A stretch of DNA of 64,000 bases from Diphasiastrum complanatum (GCA_029204225.1 CM055099.1:62542642-62606641), one strand, 5' to 3'. Shown: positions 35,212 to 46,560, counted from the stretch's first letter. Program-made: numbers and translations. Notes: generated by a model not told the origin, from the sequence alone.

Positions 35212-36523
35212 GTACAGGGAGTGTACACAGTACAGCATCGTCGTTGAAGAGAGCTTTGGGAGAACTGTCTTCTGAGAGTTCGGGGTTTACGGTGGGTTGA
35301 AGACGGAAAGAGAAGCACTGGTGCACGGTTTCTAGTTTATAGAGGCTTGCTAAGCTCAGCAGAGGGATTATTAGCCTGTGCATAGCATCAGACAGAGAAA
35401 AATTTGGTGAAAAATTAACAATTCTGAAGCCAGCTGAAAATTGAAACCGGGTTTGGAGTTACGGTTTTGATACATAACTAGTGATTTCTTCGCTGTTTGT
35501 GCACCGTTTTGGATGCCGTAAGGACAAGAAGGAAGCTAATTACATTGTCAACCAGCCATGGAGAGATTCTGAGGTTTATGTCAGAGATTTGTTTCCAGAC
35601 AGTTAACCTAGCAGATTTGTGGTAAATGGTGAAAAAAAAAAAAAGCCACTTTGTCAAGTTGAGCTAAAATCACCATTTCTCCATGGAATTTCTTGAGTGA
35701 ACACTCTACAGACTTGGAATTAGTAGGGCGACCCTGCTCCAGGCCTCAGATTGTGCTCAAATCGATCCATAGGCGAGTTAGATCAAACAAAAACGAGCGT
35801 GGGGAGGCGTGGCCGCAGACAGGGAGGTCGCGGACTGTTCGCGCGTGGAACCAGGGTGAGAGCATAGCGTTTCGGAGTGGGTAGCGCTTACAAGACTCTC
35901 CCTAAGTGCACAAGAGTGCTTAGATCCGTTGGATAGAGAAGCTACAAGATCGACGGCTCAGATTGTGCTACCCAGAAGGGATATCCACAGTTGGATCAGA
36001 TTCAACTATTGGATGGAGTCTGAAGGGTTGTTGAAGAGGGCCCTGAAGAAGTGAAGTGCATTTTAGCCTTCAACTTCATTAAAAATTTTCATACTGAAAT
36101 TGGACTTGGGTCCTTTCACAAGTGAAGAGTGAAGTTTCTTCAAGGTGAAGAAACAGTTAAAAAACTAGAAAAGTCCCTATTTCTGGGTCCTTTGCCCGTT
36201 TTGACCCAAACGAAAGGCTATAACCTCCAAAGAAGGGCACCCAGACTGTACCTGCAAGTACGGTTCAACAAAATAGAGTGATTGCAGTGGAGAAAGTGTC
36301 CGGAGTACGTCAGAAGTGATTTCACCATTCCACTGGGCACGTTGTTGGGAGTTGACGACTGAGTGCATTTCGGAAGGCGACGCCGATTTAGCCTTCAAAT
36401 TGGTGGAAAAGTGTGTGGCTTGGTAAGGAAAAAAGTGCAGGTCATTATTTTCAACTTCTAACATCATTGTTGGCCTTGGCATACTGGTTTTAGCCTACGG
36501 TAGAAGTTTCAAGCAGTTTTGCG
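35212..36523 (+). other. Copia D untranslated leader
   Basis: About 1.3 kb without a coding frame separates the PBS from the gag ATG. Such long leaders carry packaging and translation signals in plant Copia elements. A run of A residues at 35631-35643 is probably slippage. Confidence 0.7.
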
Positions 36524-37090
36524 ATGGCAAATATGGGAGAGTCCATTTTGAGTGAAAGTAACAAATTGGACGGGATTTCTAACTATGCAGTGTGGAAATT
36601 CAAAATGAAAAATCTACTGATGGAGAAAGACGTGTGGGAAGTCATCACAGGTGATGAGAGAAGGCCGTCAAATGAAGCAGATATCAAAGTGTTCGACAAA
36701 AAGATGAGGAAAGCTTTGACCTTTCATTAACTTGTCAGTGAAGGATCACATCATTACCCACATTTGTGATGCTGTTACACCCAGACATGCATGGGATGTG
36801 GAGAAAGATTGCCAACCTTTGACAAGCTCACAAGAATCTTGATGCAGGAAGAGCAACGTAGAGAAATGGTGAAATCTAGATGTCAAAATACTGACGATCA
36901 GGCACTTGCAACACGCCAGAAACAAGGCAAGGGCAAGGGCAAGAAGAAGTCTAAGCAGCAATTTGCCAAGTCTCAAGAGGACGAGGGATCTTCTAGTAAA
37001 ACTAAGAAGAAAGACAAGTGCTTCCATTGTGGTAGAAAGGGCCATTGGAAGAGTGAATGTCGCAAATTCCTGGTGGAACAAGGCAAGGGA
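36524..37090 (+). pseudogene. gag: Copia D gag with internal deletion
   Basis: ATG 36524 starts MANMGESILSESNKLDGISN, followed by YAVWKFKMKNLL, the standard Copia gag start. A stop at 36728 is followed in another frame by KDHIITHICDAVTPRHAWD (about 36740-36797). It then jumps to RLPTFDKLTRILMQEEQRR, so roughly 100-150 capsid codons between the W..L motif and the late QEE motif are deleted. The remainder includes lysine-rich repeats (KGKGKGKKKSK) and an intact CCHC knuckle, CFHCGRKGHWKSEC (37020-37061). Confidence 0.85.
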
Positions 37091-37726
37091 AAACCAAAAC
37101 AAGCAGGTAACCTTGTCGATGAGGGTGAGATTGAAGACTCTAGTATCTTCATATCTGCATTGTCATCTAATCAAGATGATCAAGCATGGTATATTGACTC
37201 GGGAGCCACAAGACACATGACATGTAACAAGAATTGGTTTAGTAGTTTGAAGGTGCTGGATAATGGAACATCTGTTTTACAAGCAAATGGTGAGGTGTGC
37301 AAGATCAAGGGAATAGGCACCGTTTCAATCCAACTACCTGATGGCAAAAGCAGGATGATCAGGGAGGTGCTTTACGTACCAGGTTTGAGGAATCTACTTT
37401 TTGTTGGAGTCATTACTAATCAAAAGTTGAAAGTAGAATTCGCCCATGATCGTTGCTTTGTAAAGGATGTGAACCAAAAGTTCAAAGTTATTGCGGATGG
37501 AGTAAGAGATCCCAATACAAAATTGTATAGGTTGAATGCTACAATTAAGGGGCAACATGGACTTGTATCATCCATTCCATTGCAAATTGAGTTGTGCCAT
37601 AAGAAACTTGGTCACTTGAACTTGGGAAGTCTCAGTTTGATGAGAAAATTGGAGATGGTAACAAGATTGCCTACCATAGAAGATCACTTGACATCGATGT
37701 GCGAATCCTGTGTATGTGGGAAGTAG
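37091..37726 (+). pseudogene. Copia D protease and pre-integrase domain
   Basis: In the same open frame as the zinc knuckle, WYIDSGATRHMTC carries the intact aspartic protease site (about 37189). REVLYVPGLRNLLFVG follows, and then CHKKLGHLNLGSL and CESCVCGK, the zinc-binding domain of Copia integrase. A stop (TAG, 37724-37726) interrupts the polyprotein directly after CGK. Confidence 0.9.
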
Positions 37727-38599
37727 CATCGAGAGAAGTTCAATAAAGGGGGTGTTGCAAGAGCAAAGAACATCCTGGATTTAATCCACACAGATTTATG
37801 AGGGCCTATGAAGACCATGTCCTTAGGTAAAGCCTTCTATTTTATGACCTTTATCGATGATATGTCACGTAAGACATGGATCTACTTCTTGAAGAAGAAA
37901 TTAGATGCATTTGATAACTTCAAGAGCTTCAAAGCATTGGTCGAAAATCAAACAGGTAGGAAAATCAAAGTCCTAAGATCAGATAGTGGAGGTGAGTACA
38001 AGTCTAATGATTTCAATGATCTTTGTGATCAATGTGGGATTAAAAGACAATTTATGCAAGCTCATACTCCTGCTCTCAATGGTGTAGTTGAGCGCAAGAA
38101 TCGTACGATTGTGGAAAGTGCTAGATCTATGCTAGCTGAGATGAAACTACCAAAAGATTTTTGGTCAGAAACATGTAGCATGGCAGTCTATCTTCAAAAT
38201 AGAAGTCCTACCATTGTCATACCAAAGGTAACAACTGAGGAAGCATTCACAAAGAAGAAGCCAAAGGTGAACCACTTACGAATCTTTGGATGTAAGGCCT
38301 TTGTACACATTCCTAAGGAAGAGAGACATAAACTTGATGTAAAAGCTATCAAGTGCATATTCCTAGGATATGATGATCGTGTGAAGGGCTATAGATGTTT
38401 TGATCTAGTGGAAAACAAAATCCATATAAGCCGTGATGTTATCTTTGATGAATCCAAGATGTATGAAGACGAGGATGCTGAGAAGATAGACACATTCAGT
38501 GGGAAAGATGGTATAGTGAGGATACCACCTGATGATGATCCATTCATTGACCTTCCGAGTGATGAACATGAGGATACATCTCAAGATACTACTACTTGA
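37727..38599 (+). pseudogene. Copia D integrase core and C-terminus
   Basis: LIHTDL carries the first catalytic aspartate and is followed by a TGA in the LW position. The open frame 37808-38599 has VLRSDSGGEYKS (second aspartate) and LNGVVERKNRTIV (glutamate), so all three DDE residues survive. The C-terminal domain has HLRIFGCKAFVHIP and IFLGYDDRVKGYRCFD, then an acidic linker ending at a stop in the usual linker to reverse transcriptase. Confidence 0.9.
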
Positions 38600-38754
38600 C
38601 CTCAAGAGACAGGTTGGAGAGGTAGGGACAAACCTTTTGATTAAGAAAGATTGAAGTTGCAGGTGACAGACGCAAGGAGAAAGATGTACCGTGGGATACA
38701 TTTTCACCAGGAAGTCGATCACCTAACAGGAAGCTCTCTAAGTGGTTTGAGAGA

Positions 38755-39681
38755 TTGTTGGAGAGCCGCGACATAGATGACTTTTTAGGATCATCTAACC
38801 AGGGAGAGCCACGAAGATCAACAAGAAACAAGACTCAACCTGAAAGGTATGAAGCAAATTATGCTCTCTTATCTAGCATTATTCAAAGCAAAGAACCTTC
38901 GACTTATGGTGAAGCGAAGGATGATGATATTTGGGTCAAGGGCATGGGAGAGGAGATGGAGTCAATTGCTAAGCATAGCACATGGGACTTAGTAGAACCA
39001 CCAGTTGGCAAGAAACCCATTGGTTGCAAATGGGTATACAGGACTAAGTACCATGTAGATGGAAGTATAGCAAAGCACAAGGCAAGATTGGTGATCAAAG
39101 GGTATGCACAGAATAAAGGTATCGACTATGAGGAGACCTTTGTGTCGGTTTGTAAGTGGAATACTCTACGTCTACTTGTTGCTTTAGCTTCACATTTTGG
39201 TTGGCCTTTGCATCAGATGGATGTGAAATCTGCTTTTCTAAATGGTGAGTTAGAAGAAGAAGTGTTCATGGATCAACCTGAAGGCTTTGTAGCGAAGGGA
39301 CAGGAAAATAAAGTATGTCACTTGAAGAAAGCGCTTTATGGTCTTAAACAAGCACCACGTGCATGGTATGGCAGGATTGATGCCTACTTTCATTCGAAGG
39401 GGATGGTAAGAACACATTCTGATCCAAATCTTTATGTCTTATGCTTTGATGGTATGCTTGCTTTGATTGTTCTTTATGTTGATGACTTGATTATTACAGG
39501 AAATAATCAAGAGATGATAGACATGATCAAGAAAGACCTCATGGAACAATTCGAGATGACATATCTCAGCCTGATGCATTACTGCCTTAGAGTAGAAGTG
39601 TGGCAAAAAGGACATGAAGTGGCTTTAACACAGGTGAAGTATGTCAAAGAGTTGCTGCACAGGTTTAGGTTGCAGGATTGA
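38755..39681 (+). pseudogene. Copia D reverse transcriptase
   Basis: The 308-residue frame carries TWDLVEPPVGKKPIGCKWVY, HKARLVIKGYAQ, HQMDVKSAFLNGELEEEVFM, KALYGLKQAPRAWY and the intact catalytic LYVDDLIITG. It ends at a TGA at 39679-39681 after HRFRLQD. The region up to 39780 continues in frame with two more stops through PVNTPIEPGKKLS. Apart from these stops the enzyme is well preserved. Confidence 0.92.
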
Positions 39682-39780
39682 AAACCAGTAAACACTCCTA
39701 TTGAACCAGGTAAAAAGCTTTCTGAGCTTGATGAGTCATAGTCATTTGATGCTATGCTGTATAGATAGTTAGTAGGGAGC

Positions 39781-40382
39781 TTGATTTACCTTACCACGAC
39801 TAGACCAGATATATGCTATGATGTTGGCATTGTAAGTCAGTTTATGGCAGCACCTACAGAAACGCATTGGAAGGCAGCTAAATGCATTTTGCGTTATGTG
39901 AAAGGCACTTCAGAGTATGGCTTGATTTACAGGAAGCATGATGGTTTATTTGAGTTGTGTGGCTATGTGGATGCGGATTGGGGAGATGACTATGATGATC
40001 GTAGATCCACCATAGGGTATGTATTCCAGTTTTGTGGTAGTTGCTTTTCCTGGTCTAGTAAGAAGCAAAGTACAATTGCTCTTTCCACCACAGAAGCAGA
40101 GTATAAGGCAATGTGTAGTGCAGCACAGGAAGCTATATGGTTGAGACAAATCTTGCAAGAAATTGGCATGAAGCAGAAAAATCCCACGAGACTTTACATA
40201 GCGACAGTCAGAGTGGCATTAAGCTAGCAAAGAATCCAGTGTTCCATGCGAGAACTAAACACATTGAGATTCAGTATCACTTTATACGTGAGAGGCTGCT
40301 GAGTCGTGAAATTCATGTTGTTCATTGTAGCACAGAAGAACAACTAGCTGATATTTTCACTAAGCCACTTACTGGAGATTAG
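39781..40382 (+). pseudogene. Copia D RNase H
   Basis: The frame 39781-40227 contains YLTTTRPDICYDVGIVSQFM, WKAAKCILRYVKGT, GYVDADWGDDYDDRRSTIGY (first acidic residues) and LSTTEAEYKAM. A frameshift near 40140-40200 moves the last part to another frame (40137-40382): SDSQSGIKLAKNPVFHARTK, then HIEIQYHFIRE and LADIFTKPL. It would degrade RNA in the RNA-DNA hybrid. Confidence 0.92.
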
Positions 40383-40466
40383 TTTGATAAGTTTAGATCA
40401 AAGCTTTCTGTACTTAAAGTTTGTTGACTTTAATGCTATGTATATGACTGTATAAAAAGTAGACTC

Positions 40467-40481
40467 TACTTTAAGGGAGAG
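40467..40481 (+). other. Copia D polypurine tract
   Basis: CTACTTTAAGGGAGAG lies directly before the 3' LTR start at 40482 and would prime plus-strand DNA synthesis. Confidence 0.85.
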
Positions 40482-40755
40482 AGTTAGAATTAAAGTAGAT
40501 TCATTGTGTTGCTGTACTGTGGGTCCTATCAGTGGATAAGGATCAATTGGCCTCGCCATGAGGCAAGTCGACGGGACATGCATCCCACCAACAGCAACCT
40601 GGGTCATGCATGGGTTGCCTGAGTGAACAACTATATGTATAGTGTAATTTCATTTTGAGAAATACAATTGCTATGTGAGCTTGCTGTGTAGAGTGTTTTC
40701 TGTCTGTGTTACTATGTAGCATGATCTGTGTTCCTATACAAAGCAAATTCTAAGT
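40482..40755 (+). repeat. Copia D 3' LTR (274 bp)
   Basis: It has the same length and ends as the 5' LTR. Counting by eye gives 16 differences, 15 of them transitions. It is followed by the right copy of the AGTAG duplication. Confidence 0.95.
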
Positions 40756-40760
40756 AGTAG
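40756..40760 (+). other. Copia D target-site duplication (right)
   Basis: AGTAG matches the five bases before the left LTR (34920-34924). Confidence 0.8.
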
Positions 40761-41203
40761 AGTATCTCTAGGGACAAAAAAAATGGTCTACATGATTCAT
40801 GGAGTTAGTACAAGTTACAGGTAAGGACGCTGAAGTCCACCAAATATAGTACTATGCAACAAAGTGAATCAACAAGGGGTCACTATATTCATCAAAAAAA
40901 ACTTTGAACTCACTGCCAAAATCAGTGCCAGTGAAGGAAATATCATTTGCCAATGATCTGAACAGTTCCAAACCCTTCACTATTCAGCCAAGTAGAATAG
41001 CTCAAGTCACTAGCAGAGACAAAACCCTCAAGATCTCTCTCAATTTTCACTGTCTTGGTTCTCCTATTTGACCATGGCTAGAACACATCTTGATAAGTCC
41101 AAATTGAGTTAGGGGATCCATGAACACTAAATCCCAGCCCTGTAGGCCAAAAATAGTAAAAATCACTTAAACCCACCTACAGGCTTGGCTTAAACTTGCC
41201 AAG
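40761..41203. other. Unassigned DNA
   Basis: No gene was recognised. This does not continue the Gypsy LTR that lies left of Copia D, so the Gypsy LTR must have been truncated before Copia D inserted. Confidence 0.4.
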
Positions 41204-42414
41204 ATGGTGAAGGAGGATAAGGATAAAGGCAAAGCCATAATAGATCCTACGCGACCAGTCAAAAAACTCAAGTTCACACAAGAGTTGGACCAGATTTCAT
41301 TGGGGGAGAAGAGGGTCTCACCCCACATGCATCAGATGACCGTACCAGAACTCCTCCCGGTGCCGAAACCCTACGAGGCACGAAAATGGTGGAAATGAAC
41401 GGAGCCCCTTTTGAAGACCTGCGAGTTTCAAGACTATTCTCTTCCTATATGCCAATTTACGATCATTGTGGAGTATGCATTCCGCTCAACCATTCAGGAT
41501 ATTCCGAGCTTCAAGTATAGGCTAAACTAAGTGACACACACTGTCTCATTTGCCACAAAAGCTCTTATGGCAATTGGCATTCCTGACGGGCCAAGGCGCA
41601 TGTTGACACACAAGACAAGGGCCGTGAAAGTCAAAAAGTATATGGACATTACTAAAAAGGCATGGTGCACAAATGATGGCCTATTACTTGAAGCCATCGT
41701 CGATGAAGTTATTCAAGGAGCTGCTACCTTCATAGTCAACTTCTTTGAGGTGGCAAGGTCAAGGAAGGGCTCGCATTTCAATGACCTTCTTTATGTACCT
41801 ACTGGCTACTATTACTGAGCCAGACGGATACAACTACAGTTGGGCCCACCTAGTCCAACTACAGTTGGGCTCACCTAGTCCAACAAGAAATTTTTAAGGC
41901 CCTTCTTTCTCCAAAGAAATAGACTGTGGTGGGACCCCTTCTCACTCAACTAGCAATACACCAAGCGGGCGACCTAATTGACCCTTCAACGGACTTTCCA
42001 ACAGAATCTCCTATTGAGGCCACGTCTTCTAAGGCAAAATCTAAGAAGTCCATGCCAGAAGATAAGAACTGGCAGCAAGCAGTCCAACACCTTTTGGCAC
42101 AAACAGTAGTCCAAGCCAACTCACCAAAATATACTTTTACCACACAATTGGAGTCCATACTAATGGATGAAACATCATCACAACAAGCAGCAACGACTAT
42201 TCCAACTAGCCCTTCAAGGCAGAGCAACCGACTCCAGGAGCTACTCAAGCGGAGGCCATCTCTTAAGCTTCCCCCTTTACCCCATATTTCGATAGAGATC
42301 AACTCACCACCAAGGCACACAACTATTGAAGATCAGCCTAAAGATACCGTGGTAGCAGATACCACCAAAGAAGCTCCAGACACTCAAGGGAAAGAAATTA
42401 TCATTCTTGATTGA
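41204..42414 (+). pseudogene. Orphan coding remnant of about 400 codons, unrecognised
   Basis: One frame runs from ATG 41204 (MVKEDKDKGKAIIDPTRPVK, strongly basic/acidic) through two stops (41396, 41528) to 41818, with CQFTIIVEYAFRSTIQDIPS, FFEVARSRKGSHFNDLLYVP and TGYYY. After a frame change, 41926-42414 gives a proline/serine-rich, low-complexity tail (SPSRQSNRLQELLKRRPSLK and PPLPHISIEINSPPRHTT) ending IIILD. Two copies of a 25-bp stretch at about 41830-41880 cause the frame change. It could be an accessory retroelement ORF of the kind seen in Gypsy D, but no motif links the two. Confidence 0.35.
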
Positions 42415-42464
42415 GGAGAAGGGTCGCCCATGCATATCTATATGGGATACCCTGATGGAGCTCA

Positions 42465-42479
42465 CCCCCCCCCCCCCCC
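42465..42479. repeat. Poly-C run (15 C)
   Basis: A pure C run lies 50 bases after the orphan remnant. It may be an expanded polypurine tract on the other strand (G run), like that of Copia B. Confidence 0.7.
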
Positions 42480-42563
42480 TTTGATGTGTACAATAAAGAT
42501 CCGTCCAAATTTAGCCAAACATCAGTCGATCCATTAAGCATATTTGGATCTGATCTTTTCACA

Positions 42564-42575
42564 TGGTATCAGAGT
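42564..42575 (+). other. Primer-binding site of a decayed Copia element
   Basis: TGGTATCAGAGT follows an LTR-like end, GGATCTGATCTTTTCACA (42546-42563). The same end sequence closes the LTR at 47289. The upstream LTR body is not preserved. Confidence 0.75.
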
Positions 42576-42764
42576 AGGTTGTAGGCTAAAGTTGGCGGTA
42601 GTGCCAAATCTAGTGGAGTATTTGAGAGTGCCATATATTTTAGCAAGAGTTTGAATGGTTCCTTGATCAAATCGAGCATTTTCAGGCATAGAAAGTGGAT
42701 CTTTATGATCATGAGCTCATTTTAGGTCAAATCACTTATCGTAGTCTGATTTTTGTTTCTATTT

Positions 42765-42960
42765 GTTGGATTTGTGAAAATTTGTCAACTATTTTAAGAT
42801 TTTTCATGTTGAATTCATTTGGTAATTTTGAGACCAATATGCATTCTAAACTTAGAGATAGACTTTACAAAGTTAATAAGGCCCGAGAATAATGGATTTA
42901 CTATTTTTGAAAAATTAGGCATGTTGATAAAGTCACATATAGACCTATTGTAATTAGCTT
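42765..42960 (+). repeat. Copia LTR fragment, same orientation as 46740-47289
   Basis: The sequence from TTTGTCAACTATTTTAAG to ATGTTGATAAAGTCACAT aligns with the first ~190 bases of the LTR at 46740 (TCGTCAACTAGTTAAG to ATTGATAAGGTCGGAT), with many differences. Confidence 0.6.
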
Positions 42961-43017
42961 ATTCATGTGCATTGAAGCTAGTTATTTTAGATATAGGGTT
43001 TGGAAGAGATCTAGCTG

Positions 43018-43690
43018 TAAAAAAATAAGATCCAAAACATGATTAATAGATCAATTAGATCTAGAGTAAATTTGGTTGCACATCTAGTTCATCGACAATG
43101 TAGAAAATCATGCATCTAACATGCTAGAACATGGAACAACATGCAAATCTCATTAAAATCACTATGATCCAATATAGTATTGTCCCTATCTGTACAAAAG
43201 CAGTAGTACATCAGCCTTCACACGTGTAAACTCAAGAACAACAAGAAAATTAGCATTCTACACATTAGAAATCAAGATATCAAGAGGAGAAGAGCTAGAA
43301 GAAGACAATAGCATAGAAGATGAACATTTTACAAATGAAGAGAGAACTCTTGAATAAATTCTCCATGGTCTTACAAATATTTATAGAAACAAATGTGTCA
43401 TTTGGCCACTTGCCAAAAATTGCACTGAAATAATTGTTTCTAGGTACTTCACCAAAAACCTAGATTTTCATGACTAGATGCAATGTATCTCAACTAGCCC
43501 ATAGAAATGGGTCCAAATCTGACCTTATCAACTTGTCTACTTGCTAAAAATATTAAGGACACTATTTTTAGGCCTTATTGACATAAAATAATCTATTTCT
43601 AAGTTGAAAATTCACTTTGGCTTCAAAATTGCCAAATTAGATCAACTTAACTAGTTGACGTTTTTCACAAAAATCATGTTCACATACTTC
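43018..43690 (-). repeat. Copia LTR copy, inverted relative to 46740-47289
   Basis: The minus strand of this segment aligns with 46740-47289: the shared segments include GTCAACTAGTTAAGTTGATC, GGCCAAAGTGAATTTT-like, ATTAATAGATCAATTAGATC and a GGATCTTATTTTTTTACA end. A CACGTG box lies at 43221. Confidence 0.75.
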
Positions 43691-43835
43691 TTGAAGGTGT
43701 TCATAGTTTGAGGCAAGAATTGTTAGAAAATCTATATGCCCCACCACTATGATACTTCGTACTACCAATGACCACCTCAATCATGTGAGCAATACAATTT
43801 CGATGTAAATAGCTCATGAGAAGCTTTCTCAAATT

Positions 43836-44270
43836 GTGGGTATTGAAGTAGACAAGTGCGGAGGAAATACTCAAAATATGCTCACTTTTGCTTGTGGCAC
43901 AAGGATTCTAAAAAAAAAAATGGACTTTATGGTTGGACATACACATGAAGATATTTATTATGTTTTCAATATCACATCTAAAAAATTAAATCAGAATCCA
44001 ACTTTGATGATGTTTGATATGTCAAGGTAGATTGCACACAAATTTGGTGGAGGCCATTTTGAGACACTTAAGGCCAAGTTGCTATCATAACTAATAGCCT
44101 AGAAAGAATATAATGAGCTTGATCTTGTAGCAAGGAGTGACTCCCTTGAGGTACACCCTAAACCTCACTACTTTTGATTCAATGGGGTGCTTGTGATGTA
44201 ATGGAAGTACGATTTCATTAAGGCATATAAATCTTGAAGTGAGGATTCATTGAGTCCTAATATTTTAGCT
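43836..44270 (+). pseudogene. GHTHED-motif protein fragment (DUF7869-like)
   Basis: The frame contains DFMVGHTHEDIYYVFNITS followed by KKLNQNPTLMMFDMSR. 'GHTHEDID..Fs..s..L' is the hallmark of the DUF7869-type domain found in many eukaryotic transposon-derived proteins of unknown function; here the usual DID is DIY. The sequence continues after stops with HKFGGGHFETLKAKLL and a possible C-terminal part. It is decayed and isolated between LTR fragments. Confidence 0.5.
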
Positions 44271-44340
44271 TATTCATGATTATTTTAGCTTATTCATAAT
44301 TGTATGGAGGAGGATGCCAAAGTTGATGTACTTGTTGATA

Positions 44341-44588
44341 TTTCATAAGTGTGCAAAAAATCCCCAAGCAATGCATGTTGTCTTGATTTTCAGACCAAGC
44401 GTGTGGAAATTTGCTCTCATAATGTGAATCCTCGTGAAATTTGTTGCACTAGTACCGTAGGATATTTCATAAGTGTGCAAAAAATCTCCAAGTATTGCAT
44501 GTTCATGTCTTAATTTTCAGACCAAATGTGTGGAAATTTGCTGTCCTTACGTGAATCCTCGAGAAATTTGTTGCACTTGTATTGTAGG
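44341..44588. repeat. Tandem duplication, 2 x 124 bp
   Basis: TTTCATAAGTGTGCAAAAAA starts at 44341 and again at 44465, and the two units align over their full length with about a dozen differences. Confidence 0.9.
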
Positions 44589-46560
44589 ATTTGCTACAAG
44601 ATCTACATGAATCGCTTATATAGTCACTATTGTTGGAAAGCTTGATTTGATCCTAAGGAGATCATTTTACTGGTAAACAAGAAAATAGAGATTCAGTAAT
44701 TACCTTTTTGGTGGACGAAAATCAGTAGCTGGTGAGGACGACAAGCTCTTCAGACTTATGTCGAACTCTATTAGTAGCCGATTTCTATGGGCAAGACGTG
44801 GATGGCAAAGCAGTAGTTTGTCATCGTGTTGAGTAGTTGTTGTTAATTGTTTGCAAAAAAGAAAAATTGTAAGATGTCAGACCTGCCAAAAAAAACGAAT
44901 TCTAGCTTGTGTAAGAGTGGTCATAAAAGCATCACAGATAGCTTTTTCCTAGAGAAGCAAGCTAACATATCTTAGTGAATCTTTCATTCTGTCGTTGGTG
45001 CAGCAGTGGGTTGAAGCAGGTCAAATTGGTTGTTGTTTGGCCCTGCTGGCCCAAACATTACAGTGATTAATCACTTCTCTGGACTATTGAATGCATTCAA
45101 GATAAGCCTTTCAGATGAAAAGAAGTTCGAAGTCAAATTTAGCACGTCAGGATAGCAATGAAGCTGCATCCCATCCGATTGTAACTTGTAACTATTCGCA
45201 GAACGCAGCGCTATAACAAAGGTTTTCTGCAGCACAAAGGACTGATAAGGCTTTGGGCGCAGTATCAACATGCCCAGTGACTACTGCATTCATATGCATG
45301 AAAAAGACCTTCGCCATTAGAGACTGGCAGACAGGACGATAGGCTCAAGTGGTGTAACGTTTTGCATGCTCTTTGGTTTCATAAAGTCATGCTATTTGTT
45401 TGCGAGGTGGGTCTTCCAATTATATTGTATGATATATGTATGGAAAATACAAAAATACATTATGTTTAGCTCGAGATCCAACGTTTCTTGGGTGCCAAGC
45501 TCGAGGCCACCTTGGAAACCAAGATGCATGTGCATGCATATGTGCATGGAAGCTCCCATTCTCTCCGTTGACACCAAAAGGTGTATATATATACATGCAT
45601 GGAAGATTCCAACCCGAAAAAGCAAGAATGTTGTACGACAAAGAGCCTTGCCATAACCGGCTGAAATGGTTGGATTGAAAAAGAAAAATTATGGGGTAAA
45701 ATTTTCTCTCTTTTATTTGAGGTTTAGACAAATGCGTTTATTAGTATTTTTGCTAATGCTATAAGTATCGGTATGTCAAGTTGTCATGATGATTCATTTG
45801 TTATTTATCATTTTAAGTTGCAAGAGCTTACACTATCACAATCATTACCACAAAAGTACTTAAAGGTTTTACAATCATTTTGGGATTTAAAGAGACTAAG
45901 AATTGTGTATGAAATGTCAATTTTGCCAATAAATAGTTGATCTTGATTTGATATACTTTCTTACAATGGGTTAATATTTTGATCTTGAAATATTTCTCAT
46001 TTTGGAATTTTGAATTTGGCAAAGATTCAAGAATATTTACGTTCAATATTCACAAGAATCATGATCAACATTTAGAATATTTTAGTATTTAAGATCAGTA
46101 TTCACAATAATCACGATCAATATTCAAGATATTCACTTATCAATATTCACGATTTCAAATAAATCCTGGCCAACCTTCAGGATGCATCTCTGGGAAGTCA
46201 ATCAATTCTTCATTCAATATATGGAAGACATTATGTATACATTCTACAAAAGAAGGCACAATCAAAAACAATAAATATATATAATAAAAGAAATTACCAA
46301 AATGTATTGTGATCGATTGTCATATTTCTTCATTCAAGCATGTGAAAGCACAATAAGAAGAAGAAGAAGAAGAAGGTAGAATATTGTGGAATCAAGCATG
46401 CATCAACTTTCAAGTCTCCTACTCACATATGTGACTATTATAATCTACATGTTCACAATTTTGGCATGCAATAGCCAAATACATTTCTTGGCTTTTTTTG
46501 CATGAATATAGGCTATGTTCTTTTCTTCATGTATACAAGCTCACTTTTATGTTGGGTAAT
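44589..46560. other. Unassigned DNA
   Basis: No gene was recognised. The segment 45060-45300 is less AT-rich and has a 66-residue minus-strand frame with no known motif. 45520-45600 has GCATGC/CATATG-type palindromic stretches. 46070-46155 repeats ATATTCA(C)GATCA-like words, and 46350-46373 is an (AGA)n microsatellite. Confidence 0.4.

Larger units (their letters stand above)
34925..40755 (+). mobile_element. Copia D: complete-length Ty1/Copia retrotransposon (5,831 bp)
   Basis: It has two 274-bp LTRs, a tRNA-Met primer-binding site directly after the left LTR, gag, protease, integrase, reverse transcriptase, RNase H, a purine tract and a 5-bp target duplication. LTRs differ at 16 of 274 positions by eye. 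Coding frames are broken by a gag deletion and a handful of stops, so it is non-autonomous today, but it is the youngest and best-preserved element in the window. Confidence 0.95.

Noticed and set aside
36746-37102. 118-residue hydrophobic minus-strand frame
   Set aside because: Antisense of the lysine-rich gag region of Copia D; the leucine/serine-rich composition is a by-product of AAG codons read backwards.
44341-44588. CRISPR-like repeat
   Set aside because: Only two adjacent 124-bp units without spacers; it is a plain tandem duplication.
45366-45731. Several 60-100 residue frames on both strands
   Set aside because: Five overlapping frames in one AT/GC-palindromic stretch, none with a known motif or preferred codon pattern.
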